From Flavobacterium psychrophilum (GTDB taxonomy: Bacteria > Bacteroidota > Bacteroidia > Flavobacteriales > Flavobacteriaceae): a DNA stretch of 11,233 bases. The DNA lies in contig CAMAWK010000066.1 in NCBI GenBank assembly GCA_945861915.1, positions 1 through 11,233 of the forward strand, read 5' to 3'. Positions 1 to 7,654 of this stretch are shown piece after piece; position 1 is the stretch's first letter; each line of letters starts with the position of its first letter. The notes beneath the pieces are model-generated. The model did no database searches. It was not told where the DNA came from and was given only the letters and a program-made list of their open reading frames with translations. The position numbers were made by a program, and so were the translations under genes.

Positions 1-1098
1 TTTTACCATGGCAATCATCAAAACTCCATTGTCAAAATATTCTTGCTCAGCAATAGGATTTGAAGTTGCAGCTGTTTTTTCGAAATTAGTTTCGGCTGTT
101 GCAGCTCTCCAAGTTAATAAATTAACATCATCGTTTGCCCAATCTTCCATCATCGTTTTTGAAAACTCACCAGAAATGATGTCATCCATGTGTTTTTGAA
201 ACAACGGACGCATGATATCTTTTAATTCCTCAGAAACTTGAAAAGCAGTAATTTTTGCAGGATTAGATAAACGATCCATCATATTGGTGATTCCGCCGTG
301 TTTCAAAGCCTCGGTGATAGTTTCCCATCCGTATTGGATTAATTTTGAAGCATAACCTGCATCAATTCCTTCGGCTACCATTTTGTCAAAACACAAGATA
401 GAACCTGTTTGCAACAAACCACAAAGAATGGTTTGCTCTCCCATTAAATCTGATTTTACTTCAGCTACAAAAGACGAACGCAATACTCCTGCTCTATGAC
501 CTCCAGTTGCCACTGCATAGGCTTTGGCTTGAGCCAAACCAACTCCATTTGGATCATTTTCTGGGTGAACAGCAATTAATGTTGGCACACCAAAACCTCT
601 TTTATATTCCTCACGAACCTCAGAACCTGGACATTTAGGAGCACACATAATCACGGTGATGTCTTTACGAATTTGCATTCCTTCCTCCACAATATTAAAA
701 CCATGAGAATAGGCTAAAGTAGCACCATTTTTCATCAAAGGCATAATCGCACCCACTACGGCTGTATGTTGTTTGTCTGGTGTAAGGTTACAAACTAAGT
801 CGGCAGTTGGAATCAATTCCTCATAGGTTCCTACTTTGAAACCATTGTCTGCTGCGTTCATAAATGAAGCTCTTTTTTGTGCAATTGCCTCGGCACGCAA
901 TGCATACGAAATATCTAAACCAGAATCTCTCATGTTTAATCCTTGGTTTAAACCTTGAGCACCGCAACCTACGATTACTACTTTTTTTCCTTTTAATGCT
1001 TCGATTCCGTCTGTAAATTCAGATTGATCCATGAATTCGCAAACGCCTAATTGTGCTAATTGTTCTCTAAGTGATAATGAATTGAAATAATTTGCCAT
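1..1098 (-). CDS. ilvC: Ketol-acid reductoisomerase (class II), 3' end off window
   Basis: Converts 2-acetolactate or 2-aceto-2-hydroxybutyrate to the 2,3-dihydroxy acid by Mg2+-dependent alkyl migration and NADPH reduction; cytoplasmic step of valine, isoleucine and leucine synthesis. The frame opens with ATG at 1098-1096 ([10 protein letters not shown]) and stays open to base 1, giving 366 residues of an expected 490 or so. Visible are the Rossmann motif GCGAQG (44-49), R68, R76 and S78, which in the E. coli enzyme bind the NADPH phosphate, catalytic H132 in SHGFN, and metal ligands D217 and E221. Numbering matches E. coli IlvC as I remember it, without indels, which marks the long class II type. 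The remaining ligands of the C-terminal knotted domain (E389, E393, S414 in E. coli) lie outside. It is the last visible gene of the leu-ilv cluster, 42 bp after ilvN. Identity is secure; only the C-terminus is unseen. Confidence 0.97.
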   Translation of the reverse strand, partial: MANYFNSLSLREQLAQLGVCEFMDQSEFTDGIEALKGKKVVIVGCGAQGLNQGLNMRDSGLDISYALRAEAIAQKRASFMNAADNGFKVGTYEELIPTADLVCNLTPDKQHTAVVGAIMPLMKNGATLAYSHGFNIVEEGMQIRKDITVIMCAPKCPGSEVREEYKRGFGVPTLIAVHPENDPNGVGLAQAKAYAVATGGHRAGVLRSSFVAEVKSDLMGEQTILCGLLQTGSILCFDKMVAEGIDAGYASKLIQYGWETITEALKHGGITNMMDRLSNPAKITAFQVSEELKDIMRPLFQKHMDDIISGEFSKTMMEDWANDDVNLLTWRAATAETNFEKTAATSNPIAEQEYFDNGVLMIAMVK

Positions 1099-1140
1099 TG
1101 TTTTTTATTTAATGAAATTTAATTTAAAGATTGAAAGATT

Positions 1141-1665
1141 TTATGATTTTAATTGTTCTAATAAAGTGGACACTTCCATTTTTTCTTTAGAAACCGATAT
1201 TCTTCCTGAACGGGCAAACTGCATGATGCCAAAAGGTTTTAATTTGTTATACAAATCGTTGATGTCAGCTCGTTTTCCTGATTTAGAAATTACAAAAAAG
1301 TCTCTGGAAACGGTTACAATTTCAGAATGACTTTCTTTGATGATGTTTTGAATTTGACGCTCGTCGAACAACAAAGCCGAGTTTATTTTGAAAATGGCAC
1401 TTTCTAAGAAAATAGTTTCCTCATCTATATGATAAAATGCTTTGATTACTTCGATTTGTTTCTCTATTTGTCCAACAATATTTTGAACCCATTTTTCGGT
1501 CGTTTTTACTACAATAATAAAACGCGAAACATGTTCTACTTCAGAATCAGACACATTAAGACTTAGTACGTTAATATGTCTTTTTAAGAATATTCCTGAT
1601 ATTCTATTTAATAGACCAACGTTGTTTTCTGAATATACAGAAATGGTGAATATTTTATTTTCCAT
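1141..1665 (-). CDS. ilvN: Acetolactate synthase small (regulatory) subunit
   Basis: Regulatory subunit that activates the catalytic IlvB subunit and confers feedback inhibition by valine. The 174-residue protein has an N-terminal ACT domain (about residues 4-76, opening with FTISVYSENNVGLLNRISGI) and a C-terminal small-subunit domain (about 80-165, with ARSGRISVSK near 151-160). G17 and N32 align with the G14 and N29 positions that form the valine site of E. coli IlvH, so sensitivity to valine is likely (inference from alignment by eye). Length fits the family (160-180). The start ATG at 1665-1663 places the ACT strand immediately at the N-terminus, as in homologues. It lies 102 bp after ilvB and 42 bp before ilvC. 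The symbol ilvN or ilvH is a matter of convention. No sign of damage. Confidence 0.95.
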   Translation of the reverse strand: MENKIFTISVYSENNVGLLNRISGIFLKRHINVLSLNVSDSEVEHVSRFIIVVKTTEKWVQNIVGQIEKQIEVIKAFYHIDEETIFLESAIFKINSALLFDERQIQNIIKESHSEIVTVSRDFFVISKSGKRADINDLYNKLKPFGIMQFARSGRISVSKEKMEVSTLLEQLKS

Positions 1666-1683
1666 TTTAATTTTATGTTTAAT

Positions 1684-1762
1684 GTTGTTTAAAATTGTTC
1701 AATATTGTTTAAGGTTGTTTAAACTCTTAAACTTTAAACTCTTAAACTCTTAAACTTTTACA
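1684..1762. repeat. Short tandem repeat array in the ilvB-ilvN spacer
   Basis: The 102-bp spacer consists mostly of tandem units sharing a TTAAA-like core. Read on the plus strand, four units of 10 bp come first (GTTGTTTAAA, ATTGTTCAAT, ATTGTTTAAG, GTTGTTTAAA at 1684-1723). They are followed by units of 7-8 bp (CTCTTAAA, CTTTAAA, CTCTTAAA, CTCTTAAA and a degenerate last copy at 1724-1762). In the mRNA this becomes an AAG/AAC-rich stretch ahead of ilvN with no evident hairpin. No TAnnTTTG promoter box is present here. Replication slippage is the simplest origin; a role as an unstructured ribosome approach region is speculation. Confidence 0.8.
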
Positions 1763-1767
1763 CTTCC

Positions 1768-3456
1768 TTATGATAATCGTATATCCGAAACCGAAGCTCC
1801 TGTTGGAATCATCGGGAATACGTTATTTTCTTTTTCTACCATTACTTCCAAGAAATAAGCTTCTTTTGAAGCCATCATTTCGGCTACAGCTGCATTTAAA
1901 TCTTCTCTTTTGGTTACTTTTTTGGCTTTGATGTAATACCCCTCGGCAATAGCACAAAAATTTGGATTTACCATTATTGTTGAAGCGTATCGATTATCGA
2001 AAAATAATTCTTGCCACTGACGAACCATTCCTAAAAATTCATTGTTCAACACGACTATTTTCACAGGCACTTTAGACTGGAAAATAGTTCCCAATTCTTG
2101 AATATTCATTTGAAAACCACCATCACCAATAATTGCCACCACTTCACGATCAGGCATACCCATTTTAGCTCCAATTGCGGCTGGTAACGCAAAGCCCATG
2201 GTTCCTAATCCACCAGAAGTAACATTACTTTTGGTTGTTTTAAATTTAGCATAACGACATGCAAACATTTGGTGTTGCCCAACATCCGAAACCATAATTG
2301 CATTATCATTTGAATGTTTGTTGATCATTTCGATAGTTTCGCCCATCGAAATTCCTTTACCATTCGTGGGTGCTAATTCTTCATTTATAACTGCTTCGAG
2401 TTCGATTTTATATTTTTCCTTGAACTCATTGTGCCAAGACTCGTGCGAATTTTGATTTACCATCGGAATCAATACTGATAAAGCTTCTTTCAAATCAGCC
2501 AAAACAGCAACAGTTGTTTTAACATTTTTATCAATTTCGGCAGGATCGATTTCAAAGTGAATCACTTTTGCTTGTTTTGCATAAGTTGATAAACTTCCCG
2601 TCACACGGTCGTCAAAACGCATTCCCAAAGCGATTAAAACATCGCATTCGTTTGTTAAAATATTTGGTCCATAATTTCCGTGCATTCCTAACATTCCCAC
2701 ATTCAAAGGATGATCCGTCGGCATAGCCGAAAGTCCTAAAATAGTCCAAGCTGCTGGAATTCCGGTTTTTTCAACTAAAGCTTTCAATTCTGCTTCTGCC
2801 TCACTCAAAATCACACCTTGTCCAAAAATAATATAAGGCTTTTTTGCTGCGTTGATTAAGGCCGCCGCTTCTGCCACTTTATCATGATTCAAAATCGGTT
2901 TTGGATTGTAACTTCTAATTTTAGTACATTTTGTATAACTAAAATCCAATTTGTCGAACTGAGCATTTTTTGTAATATCTATCAAAACAGGACCTGGACG
3001 ACCTGAACGTGCGATATAAAAAGCTTTAGCGATAATTTCTGGAATTTCATGCGCTTCGGTTATTTGATAATTCCACTTCGTAACTGGAGTAGAAATACCA
3101 ATAATATCTGTTTCCTGAAAAGCATCAGAACCCAATAAATGCTTACCCACTTGCCCGGTAATACAAACCAAAGGCGTTGAATCGATTTGTGCGTCGGCAA
3201 TACCAGTAACTAAATTGGTTGCTCCGGGTCCAGAAGTAGCGATTGCCACACCTACCTTACCCGTAGCTCGAGCAAATCCCTGCGCAGCATGAGCCGCGCC
3301 TTGTTCGTGACGCACCAAAATGTGCTGTAATTGATCTTGAAATTTATATAACTCGTCATACACTGGCATGATGGCACCACCTGGGTAACCATATACCAAA
3401 TTTACACCCTCTTCTAAGAGGCATCTTATAACGGCTTCTGCTCCTGATATTTTCAT
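1768..3456 (-). CDS. ilvB: Acetolactate synthase large (catalytic) subunit
   Basis: ThDP-dependent condensation of two pyruvates to 2-acetolactate, or of pyruvate with 2-ketobutyrate; first common step of the pathway, with FAD as a structural cofactor in this family. The 562-residue protein has the usual three domains: Pyr/N-terminal (about 1-165) with YGYPGGAIMPVYDEL and catalytic E51 in RHEQGAAHAAQG, the central FAD-binding domain (about 190-325) with MRFDDRVTG, and the ThDP domain (about 370-545) with SGGLGTMGFALPAAIGA and the GDGG...N motif at 444-451. W481 in MVRQW is the conserved tryptophan of the substrate channel. The residue after ITGQV is G104, where plant enzymes have the herbicide-contact proline. 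Start ATG at 3456-3454 gives MKISGAEAVIR, the usual N-terminus. A 141-bp gap with palindromes and a promoter-like site separates it from ilvD, so it may head a sub-operon ilvB-ilvN-ilvC. Confidence 0.97.
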   Translation of the reverse strand: MKISGAEAVIRCLLEEGVNLVYGYPGGAIMPVYDELYKFQDQLQHILVRHEQGAAHAAQGFARATGKVGVAIATSGPGATNLVTGIADAQIDSTPLVCITGQVGKHLLGSDAFQETDIIGISTPVTKWNYQITEAHEIPEIIAKAFYIARSGRPGPVLIDITKNAQFDKLDFSYTKCTKIRSYNPKPILNHDKVAEAAALINAAKKPYIIFGQGVILSEAEAELKALVEKTGIPAAWTILGLSAMPTDHPLNVGMLGMHGNYGPNILTNECDVLIALGMRFDDRVTGSLSTYAKQAKVIHFEIDPAEIDKNVKTTVAVLADLKEALSVLIPMVNQNSHESWHNEFKEKYKIELEAVINEELAPTNGKGISMGETIEMINKHSNDNAIMVSDVGQHQMFACRYAKFKTTKSNVTSGGLGTMGFALPAAIGAKMGMPDREVVAIIGDGGFQMNIQELGTIFQSKVPVKIVVLNNEFLGMVRQWQELFFDNRYASTIMVNPNFCAIAEGYYIKAKKVTKREDLNAAVAEMMASKEAYFLEVMVEKENNVFPMIPTGASVSDIRLS

Positions 3457-3470
3457 TTTTTATGGTATTA

Positions 3471-3506
3471 GCCCCACCCCCAACCCTCTCCAAAGGGGAG
3501 GGAGCT
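3471..3506. repeat. GC-rich palindrome with G/C-rich arm (REP-like) upstream of ilvB
   Basis: CCCTCTCC (3484-3491), loop AAA, GGGGAGGG (3495-3502) forms an 8-bp stem with one G-T pair. It is flanked by a C-rich arm at 3471-3483, which on the minus strand is G-rich (GGGTTGGGGGTGGGGC at 3486-3471). It stands out sharply from the AT-rich surroundings. Sequences of this look recur between genes in many bacterial genomes, including flavobacteria (recalled, not checked). It lies 15 bp before the ilvB start, so it would fall in the 5' UTR of an ilvB transcript and could affect translation or RNA stability (inference). Confidence 0.7.
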
Positions 3507-3514
3507 GAAATAGG

Positions 3515-3541
3515 CAAAGATATTTTTTATTTATTATTCAA
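3515..3541 (-). promoter_or_regulatory. Candidate internal promoter for ilvB-ilvN-ilvC
   Basis: On the minus strand TTG (3541-3539), a 16-nt AT-rich spacer and TATCTTTG (3522-3515) fit the Bacteroidota pattern TTG...TAnnTTTG, with a spacer slightly shorter than the usual 17-23. Transcription would start near 3508, about 50 nt before the ilvB ATG. If real, ilvBNC can be expressed separately from leuAB-ilvD. Motif only; no expression data. Confidence 0.45.
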
Positions 3542-3557
3542 TATTTTATTTATTGCT

Positions 3558-3588
3558 CAACCCACTCTTCGCCACGGCGAAAGGGTTG
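3558..3588. terminator. Stem-loop just after ilvD; possible attenuator or terminator, or REP-like repeat
   Basis: CAACCC (3558-3563) pairs with GGGTTG (3583-3588), and TTCGCC (3568-3573) pairs with GGCGAA (3576-3581). A small asymmetric bulge (ACTC against A) separates the two stems, and the tip is very tight. It begins 10 nt past the ilvD stop codon on the transcribed strand. No run of U follows, so it is not a textbook intrinsic terminator. It may slow or stop polymerase, protect the ilvD mRNA 3' end, or simply be one half of a repeat pair with the palindrome at 3471-3506. Confidence 0.5.
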
Positions 3589-3597
3589 GGAAAATGC

Positions 3598-5271
3598 TTA
3601 TTTATCTGTCACACAACCTGTAGAAGCACTCGATACTGCTCTAGCATATTTTAATAAAACCCCTTTTTTGACTTTTAAATCAGGCTTTACCCAGTTGGCC
3701 AATCTTTCGGCATATTCTGCATCTGGAATTTTTAGGTTTATAGTATTGTTTACCGCATCGATTGTTATGGTATCTCCGTTTTCGACTAGAGCAATTCCAC
3801 CGCCATCAATAGCTTCGGGCGTGATGTGCCCCACCACAAACCCGTGTGAGCCTCCTGAAAATCGTCCGTCGGTGATTAAAGCAACACTTTTTCCTAAACC
3901 TGCTCCCATAATGGCAGAAGTAGGTTTTAGCATTTCTGGCATACCTGGCCCTCCTTTTGGACCACAATATCTAATCACCACCACGTTACCCGGTTTGATT
4001 AAACCTTTGGCAAGACCCGGAATTACCTCGAACTCGCTTTCAAAAACGACAGCAGTTCCTTCAAAAAATTCTCCTTCGTTTCCGCTTATTTTAGCCACAC
4101 AACCTTCTGATGCTAAATTTCCGTACAGAATTTGGATGTTTCCAGTTGGTTTTAACGCCTTTTGAATTTCGTGAATTACTTCTTGACCGTCGTGCAAATC
4201 AGGTAAACTAGCTACATTTTCAGCTAAAGTTTTACCTGTTACAGTCAAACAATCGCCATGAAGCAAGCCTTCTTTTAATAAATATTTCATTACTGCTGGA
4301 ACACCACCCACTTCGTGAAGGTCTTCCATCATGTATTTTCCGCTAGGTTTCAAATCAGCTAAAACAGGTGTTCTGTCACTAATATCCTGAAAATCTTTTA
4401 AGGTAATTTCAATATCAACTGAATGTGCCATGGCTATTAAATGCATTACAGCATTAGTGGAACCACCCAATACAGCCACAATGGTAATCGCATTTTCAAA
4501 AGCCTTACGAGTCATAATATCTCGCGGCTTAATATCTTTTTCCAAAAGAATTCTAATGGCGTTACCAGCTTCTTCACATTCTTTCTTTTTATTATCGCTC
4601 AAAGCTGGATTAGAAGAACTGTATGGCAAACTCATTCCAAGCGCTTCAATTGCCGAAGCCATTGTATTTGCTGTATACATACCTCCACAAGCACCCGCAC
4701 CTGGACAAGCATTTTGAATTACTCCTTTAAAATCTTCGGGAGTAATGGTGTTATTAAACTTTTTTCCTAAGGCTTCAAAAGCAGAAACAATATTTAATGA
4801 TTCTCCTTTCCATTTTCCAGAATGAATCGTACCTCCATAAACCATAATCGCTGGGCGATTCACTCTACCCATTGCCATCACAGCACCAGGCATATTTTTG
4901 TCACAACCCGGAATAGCAATTAAACTGTCATACCACTGTGCTCCCATTACGGTTTCAATAGAATCGGCAATTACATCACGAGAAACCAATGAAAATCGCA
5001 TGCCTTCTGTTCCGTTAGAAATTCCGTCGCTAACACCAATGGTATTAAAAATTAATCCCACTAAATCAGCTTTATTAACCCCATTTTTGACATCTTTTGC
5101 CAAATCATTCAAGTGCATATTACAGGTATTTCCTTCGTATCCCATACTGACAATTCCGACTTGTGCTTTTTTCAAATCTTCTTCTGTAAGTCCAATTCCG
5201 TACAACATGGCTTGAGCAGCTGGTTGAGTTACATCTTGAGTGATGGTTTTGCTGTATTTATTTAATTCCAT
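3598..5271 (-). CDS. ilvD: Dihydroxy-acid dehydratase
   Basis: Dehydrates 2,3-dihydroxyisovalerate and 2,3-dihydroxy-3-methylvalerate to the corresponding 2-keto acids using an Fe-S cluster and Mg2+; cytoplasmic. The 557-residue protein covers the whole IlvD/Edd family length. Cluster cysteines are C50 (GNTCNMHL), C123 (GCDKNMPG) and C195 ([12 protein letters not shown]). D82 in VSDG, D124 and K125 correspond to the Mg2+ ligands and the carbamylated lysine known in the family, and S472 in GRFSGGSHG is the likely catalytic base. The C-terminal beta-barrel domain (about 380-550) is complete. Start ATG at 5271-5269. It lies 36 bp after leuB, consistent with co-transcription, and is followed by a stem-loop. 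It supplies 2-ketoisovalerate, the substrate of LeuA two genes upstream. The sugar-acid dehydratase relatives are less likely given the ilv context and the close match to IlvD motifs. Confidence 0.97.
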   Translation of the reverse strand: MELNKYSKTITQDVTQPAAQAMLYGIGLTEEDLKKAQVGIVSMGYEGNTCNMHLNDLAKDVKNGVNKADLVGLIFNTIGVSDGISNGTEGMRFSLVSRDVIADSIETVMGAQWYDSLIAIPGCDKNMPGAVMAMGRVNRPAIMVYGGTIHSGKWKGESLNIVSAFEALGKKFNNTITPEDFKGVIQNACPGAGACGGMYTANTMASAIEALGMSLPYSSSNPALSDNKKKECEEAGNAIRILLEKDIKPRDIMTRKAFENAITIVAVLGGSTNAVMHLIAMAHSVDIEITLKDFQDISDRTPVLADLKPSGKYMMEDLHEVGGVPAVMKYLLKEGLLHGDCLTVTGKTLAENVASLPDLHDGQEVIHEIQKALKPTGNIQILYGNLASEGCVAKISGNEGEFFEGTAVVFESEFEVIPGLAKGLIKPGNVVVIRYCGPKGGPGMPEMLKPTSAIMGAGLGKSVALITDGRFSGGSHGFVVGHITPEAIDGGGIALVENGDTITIDAVNNTINLKIPDAEYAERLANWVKPDLKVKKGVLLKYARAVSSASTGCVTDK

Positions 5272-5307
5272 TATTCTTTCAATTATTAATTAATTTGGCT
5301 TATAATT

Positions 5308-6423
5308 TTATACGATTGTTGACTGACCTATATGAACATTATCATTATTAAAATATAATAAGTCGTCTTTACTTAAAATAAAATTTGAAACGAAATTTCC
5401 AACTTCATTGGTTCCAAATTTTGAAATCGAACTCAAATCAACCGTTACAATTTTATGTTCGAATGCTTTTTCTACTGCTTCATATACTTTTTTAGCTTCT
5501 TCATTTAATCCAAAATGTTCTAATAACATAGCAGCTGCTAAAATTGAAGCGATTGGATTAGCTATATTTTTACCCTTTACTTCAGGATAAGAACCGTGAA
5601 TAGGTTCAAAAAGTGCTTTTTCATTTCCTATAGAAACAGAGGCTAATAAACCACTTGAACTAGAAATTACACTAGCTTGATCTGATAAAATATCTCCAAA
5701 CATATTCTCGGTCAAAATGACATCAAACTGTCTTGGATTCAGCATTAGCTGTTTTGCTGCGTTATCTACATAAAGATAATTCAGACTAACATCTGGGTAA
5801 TCTTTAGCTACTTTTTGAACTACTTTTCTCCATAATCTTGAAGTTTCTAGCACATTTGCTTTGTCTACAAGAGTTACTTTTTTTCTGCGTTTTTGAGCTT
5901 CTTTAAATGCTAAATGCGAAATTCTACTAATTTGTTCTTCTGAATATTCATAAGAATCAGAAGCTATCGTTCCATCTGAATTGGTACTTTTCTCACCCAC
6001 ATAAACTCCACCCGAAAGTTCTCTATAAATAACAAAATCTACGTCTTTTATAATTTCTCTTTTTAACGGAGAAGAATCTAACAATGCTTCGTATGGCTTA
6101 ATAGGTCTAATATTAGCAAATAAACCCAATTCATTTCTCAATTTTAATAATCCTTGTTCAGGTCGAATCTTCGCTTCGGGATTGTCATATTTTGGATCTC
6201 CAATAGCTCCAAACAAAACCGCATCCGTATTCAAACAAAGATTCAAAGTCTGATTTGGTAGCGCACTACCCGTTTTATCAATTGCTATCGCTCCTACATA
6301 AGCATCTTCAAAAACAAATTCGTGGTCATACACAACTGCGATGGCACTTAATGTTTTTTTTGCTTGTAGAATTACTTCTGGACCAATTCCGTCCCCAGCA
6401 AGAATAGCAATTTTTAAATTCAT
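5308..6423 (-). CDS. leuB: 3-isopropylmalate dehydrogenase
   Basis: NAD+-dependent oxidative decarboxylation of 3-isopropylmalate to 2-ketoisocaproate, the last dedicated step to leucine. Of the 371 residues, the family core runs from 1 to about 350, ending in a 20-residue tail. Substrate arginines R96, R106 and R134, catalytic Y141 and K188, and metal ligands D220, D244 and D248 all align with the Thermus enzyme at a shift of 2-3 residues. E281 in HGSYPEVKG holds the acidic position linked to NAD+ preference. Odd: in the signature region 240-264 the usual glycine and hydrophobic residue before the second glycine are S255 and S257 (SSSSGLL), Q249 follows D248, and ASVS replaces PSAS, so the PROSITE-type signature would probably fail. 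The active-site residues are intact, so I expect a working enzyme. Start ATG 6423-6421; 19 bp after leuA, 36 bp before ilvD. An isocitrate or tartrate dehydrogenase is unlikely next to leuA. Confidence 0.92.
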   Translation of the reverse strand: MNLKIAILAGDGIGPEVILQAKKTLSAIAVVYDHEFVFEDAYVGAIAIDKTGSALPNQTLNLCLNTDAVLFGAIGDPKYDNPEAKIRPEQGLLKLRNELGLFANIRPIKPYEALLDSSPLKREIIKDVDFVIYRELSGGVYVGEKSTNSDGTIASDSYEYSEEQISRISHLAFKEAQKRRKKVTLVDKANVLETSRLWRKVVQKVAKDYPDVSLNYLYVDNAAKQLMLNPRQFDVILTENMFGDILSDQASVISSSSGLLASVSIGNEKALFEPIHGSYPEVKGKNIANPIASILAAAMLLEHFGLNEEAKKVYEAVEKAFEHKIVTVDLSSISKFGTNEVGNFVSNFILSKDDLLYFNNDNVHIGQSTIV

Positions 6424-6442
6424 TTTGTTTTAAGTTATGCTT

Positions 6443-7612
6443 CTAAATTAACTCACTTTGAATTTGGCACGCTTCAATTATTTGATGAATATCAGTATCT
6501 AAAACTTCTTTTTTAATATCGGCAAACTTCAAAAACTCAACATACACAATATCTAACTGCACTTTTGTTAAATTATAGCCTACTTTTTTCGCTCTGTAAG
6601 CCAAAGCCGCTCTTCCGCTTCTTGCCGTTAGAATGATGGACGACTCATTGACTCCTACATCTAATGGATCCATAATTTCGTAGGTTTCTCTGTTTTTAAT
6701 CACTCCATCTTGATGAATTCCAGAACTGTGAGCAAATGCATTAGCACCCACAATCGCTTTATTTGGCTGGACCATCATTCCCATACTTTCAGAAACCAAT
6801 CGGCTCATTTCATTCAATTGTTGTGATTTTACATCTGTATATAAATTCAAATAAGGATGTTGTCTAAAAATCATAACCACTTCTTCAAGTGCTGTATTTC
6901 CTGCTCTTTCTCCAATTCCGTTGATCGTACATTCTATTTGTCTCGCTCCGTTGATAGCTCCCGCAATCGAATTGGCAGTAGCCATTCCTAAATCGTTGTG
7001 ACAGTGACAAGAAATAGTAACATTTTCTATTCCTTTGACGTTTTCTTTTAAGTATTTTATTTTTTCACCATATTCACTTGGTAAACAATAGCCAGTAGTG
7101 TCTGGAATATTTAGTACTGTTGCACCTGATTTTATGACTTCTTCACAGACTCGTGCTAAAAAAGCATTGTCGGTTCTTCCTGCATCTTCAGCATAAAATT
7201 CTACATCTTCTACAAAAGTTTTAGCATACGAAACAGCATATTTGGCTCTTGTAATAATATCTTCCGGAGTAGTGTTTAACTTGAATCGAATATGAGAATC
7301 AGAAGTTCCGATTCCGGTATGAATTCTAGGTCTAACAGCATTTTTCAACGCATCGGCTGCAACATCAATATCATTTTTCACCGCTCTAGTTAAACCACAA
7401 ACAGTAGCATTTTTTACAATTTTACTGATTTCATTAACAGAATTAAAATCGCCAGGGCTAGAAACAGGAAACCCTGCCTCAATAATATCAACGCCCATTT
7501 GGTCCAATCTTTCGGCAATAACCAACTTTTGATTGGTATCTAATTTACAACCTGGAACTTGTTCTCCATCTCTTAAAGTGGTATCAAAAATTTGGACTTT
7601 CTCTCTATTCAT
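6443..7612 (-). CDS. leuA: 2-isopropylmalate synthase, short form without regulatory domain
   Basis: Condenses acetyl-CoA with 2-ketoisovalerate to 2-isopropylmalate, the first committed step to leucine. The 389-residue protein has a complete TIM-barrel catalytic domain: DTTLRDGEQ (10-18, metal ligand D15), GFPVSSPGD (48-55 region), the metal histidines H203 and H205 in CHCHNDLG, and NGIGERAGN (231-239). It is followed by the linker subdomains with SSGIHQDG (H300) and [10 protein letters not shown]. It ends where E. coli LeuA (about 523 residues) begins its C-terminal allosteric domain. The stop (TAG, 6445-6443) is only 19 bp before leuB, so there is no room for a frameshifted remnant; the short form is real and, as I recall, usual in flavobacteria. 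Start ATG 7612-7610, first gene of the cluster behind a TAAGTTTG box. Homocitrate or citramalate synthase activity cannot be fully excluded, but leuB next door and the close similarity to E. coli LeuA support this call. Confidence 0.92.
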   Translation of the reverse strand: MNREKVQIFDTTLRDGEQVPGCKLDTNQKLVIAERLDQMGVDIIEAGFPVSSPGDFNSVNEISKIVKNATVCGLTRAVKNDIDVAADALKNAVRPRIHTGIGTSDSHIRFKLNTTPEDIITRAKYAVSYAKTFVEDVEFYAEDAGRTDNAFLARVCEEVIKSGATVLNIPDTTGYCLPSEYGEKIKYLKENVKGIENVTISCHCHNDLGMATANSIAGAINGARQIECTINGIGERAGNTALEEVVMIFRQHPYLNLYTDVKSQQLNEMSRLVSESMGMMVQPNKAIVGANAFAHSSGIHQDGVIKNRETYEIMDPLDVGVNESSIILTARSGRAALAYRAKKVGYNLTKVQLDIVYVEFLKFADIKKEVLDTDIHQIIEACQIQSELI

Positions 7613-7646
7613 TTCAAAATATTTAATGTAATTTCACATCTTGAAA

Positions 7647-7654
7647 CAAACTTA
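7647..7654 (-). promoter_or_regulatory. Candidate -7 box of the leuA promoter
   Basis: On the minus strand TAAGTTTG (7654-7647) is a perfect match to the Bacteroidota -7 consensus TAnnTTTG. A start about 7 nt downstream gives a 5' UTR of roughly 28 nt before the leuA ATG, too short for a leader peptide, T-box or riboswitch. No TTG is found at the expected distance for the -33 element, so the call rests on the -7 box and its position. The 12-bp direct repeat described separately overlaps its upstream edge. Confidence 0.5.

Noticed and set aside
1112..1330. 72-codon plus-strand frame across the ilvC-ilvN spacer
   Set aside because: Mostly antisense to ilvN and without promoter or family resemblance; the minus-strand ACT protein explains this DNA.
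1684..1762. CRISPR-like array
   Set aside because: Units are 7-10 bp, contiguous and degenerate, with no spacers and no cas genes.
3471..3486. G-quadruplex on the minus strand
   Set aside because: The G-rich arm has only three clear tracts of three or more G, so a stable three-layer quadruplex is not supported; a weak two-layer form cannot be judged by eye.
3668..4165. 165-codon plus-strand open frame inside ilvD
   Set aside because: Lies antisense to a full-length, motif-complete ilvD; its product is low in recognisable features. Treated as a shadow, as are the plus-strand frames near 4430-4770, 4898-5215 and 5408-5590.
6424..6442. Possible frameshifted remnant of the LeuA C-terminal domain
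   Set aside because: Only 19 bp separate the leuA stop from the leuB start and leuB begins with its normal N-terminus, so no remnant exists.
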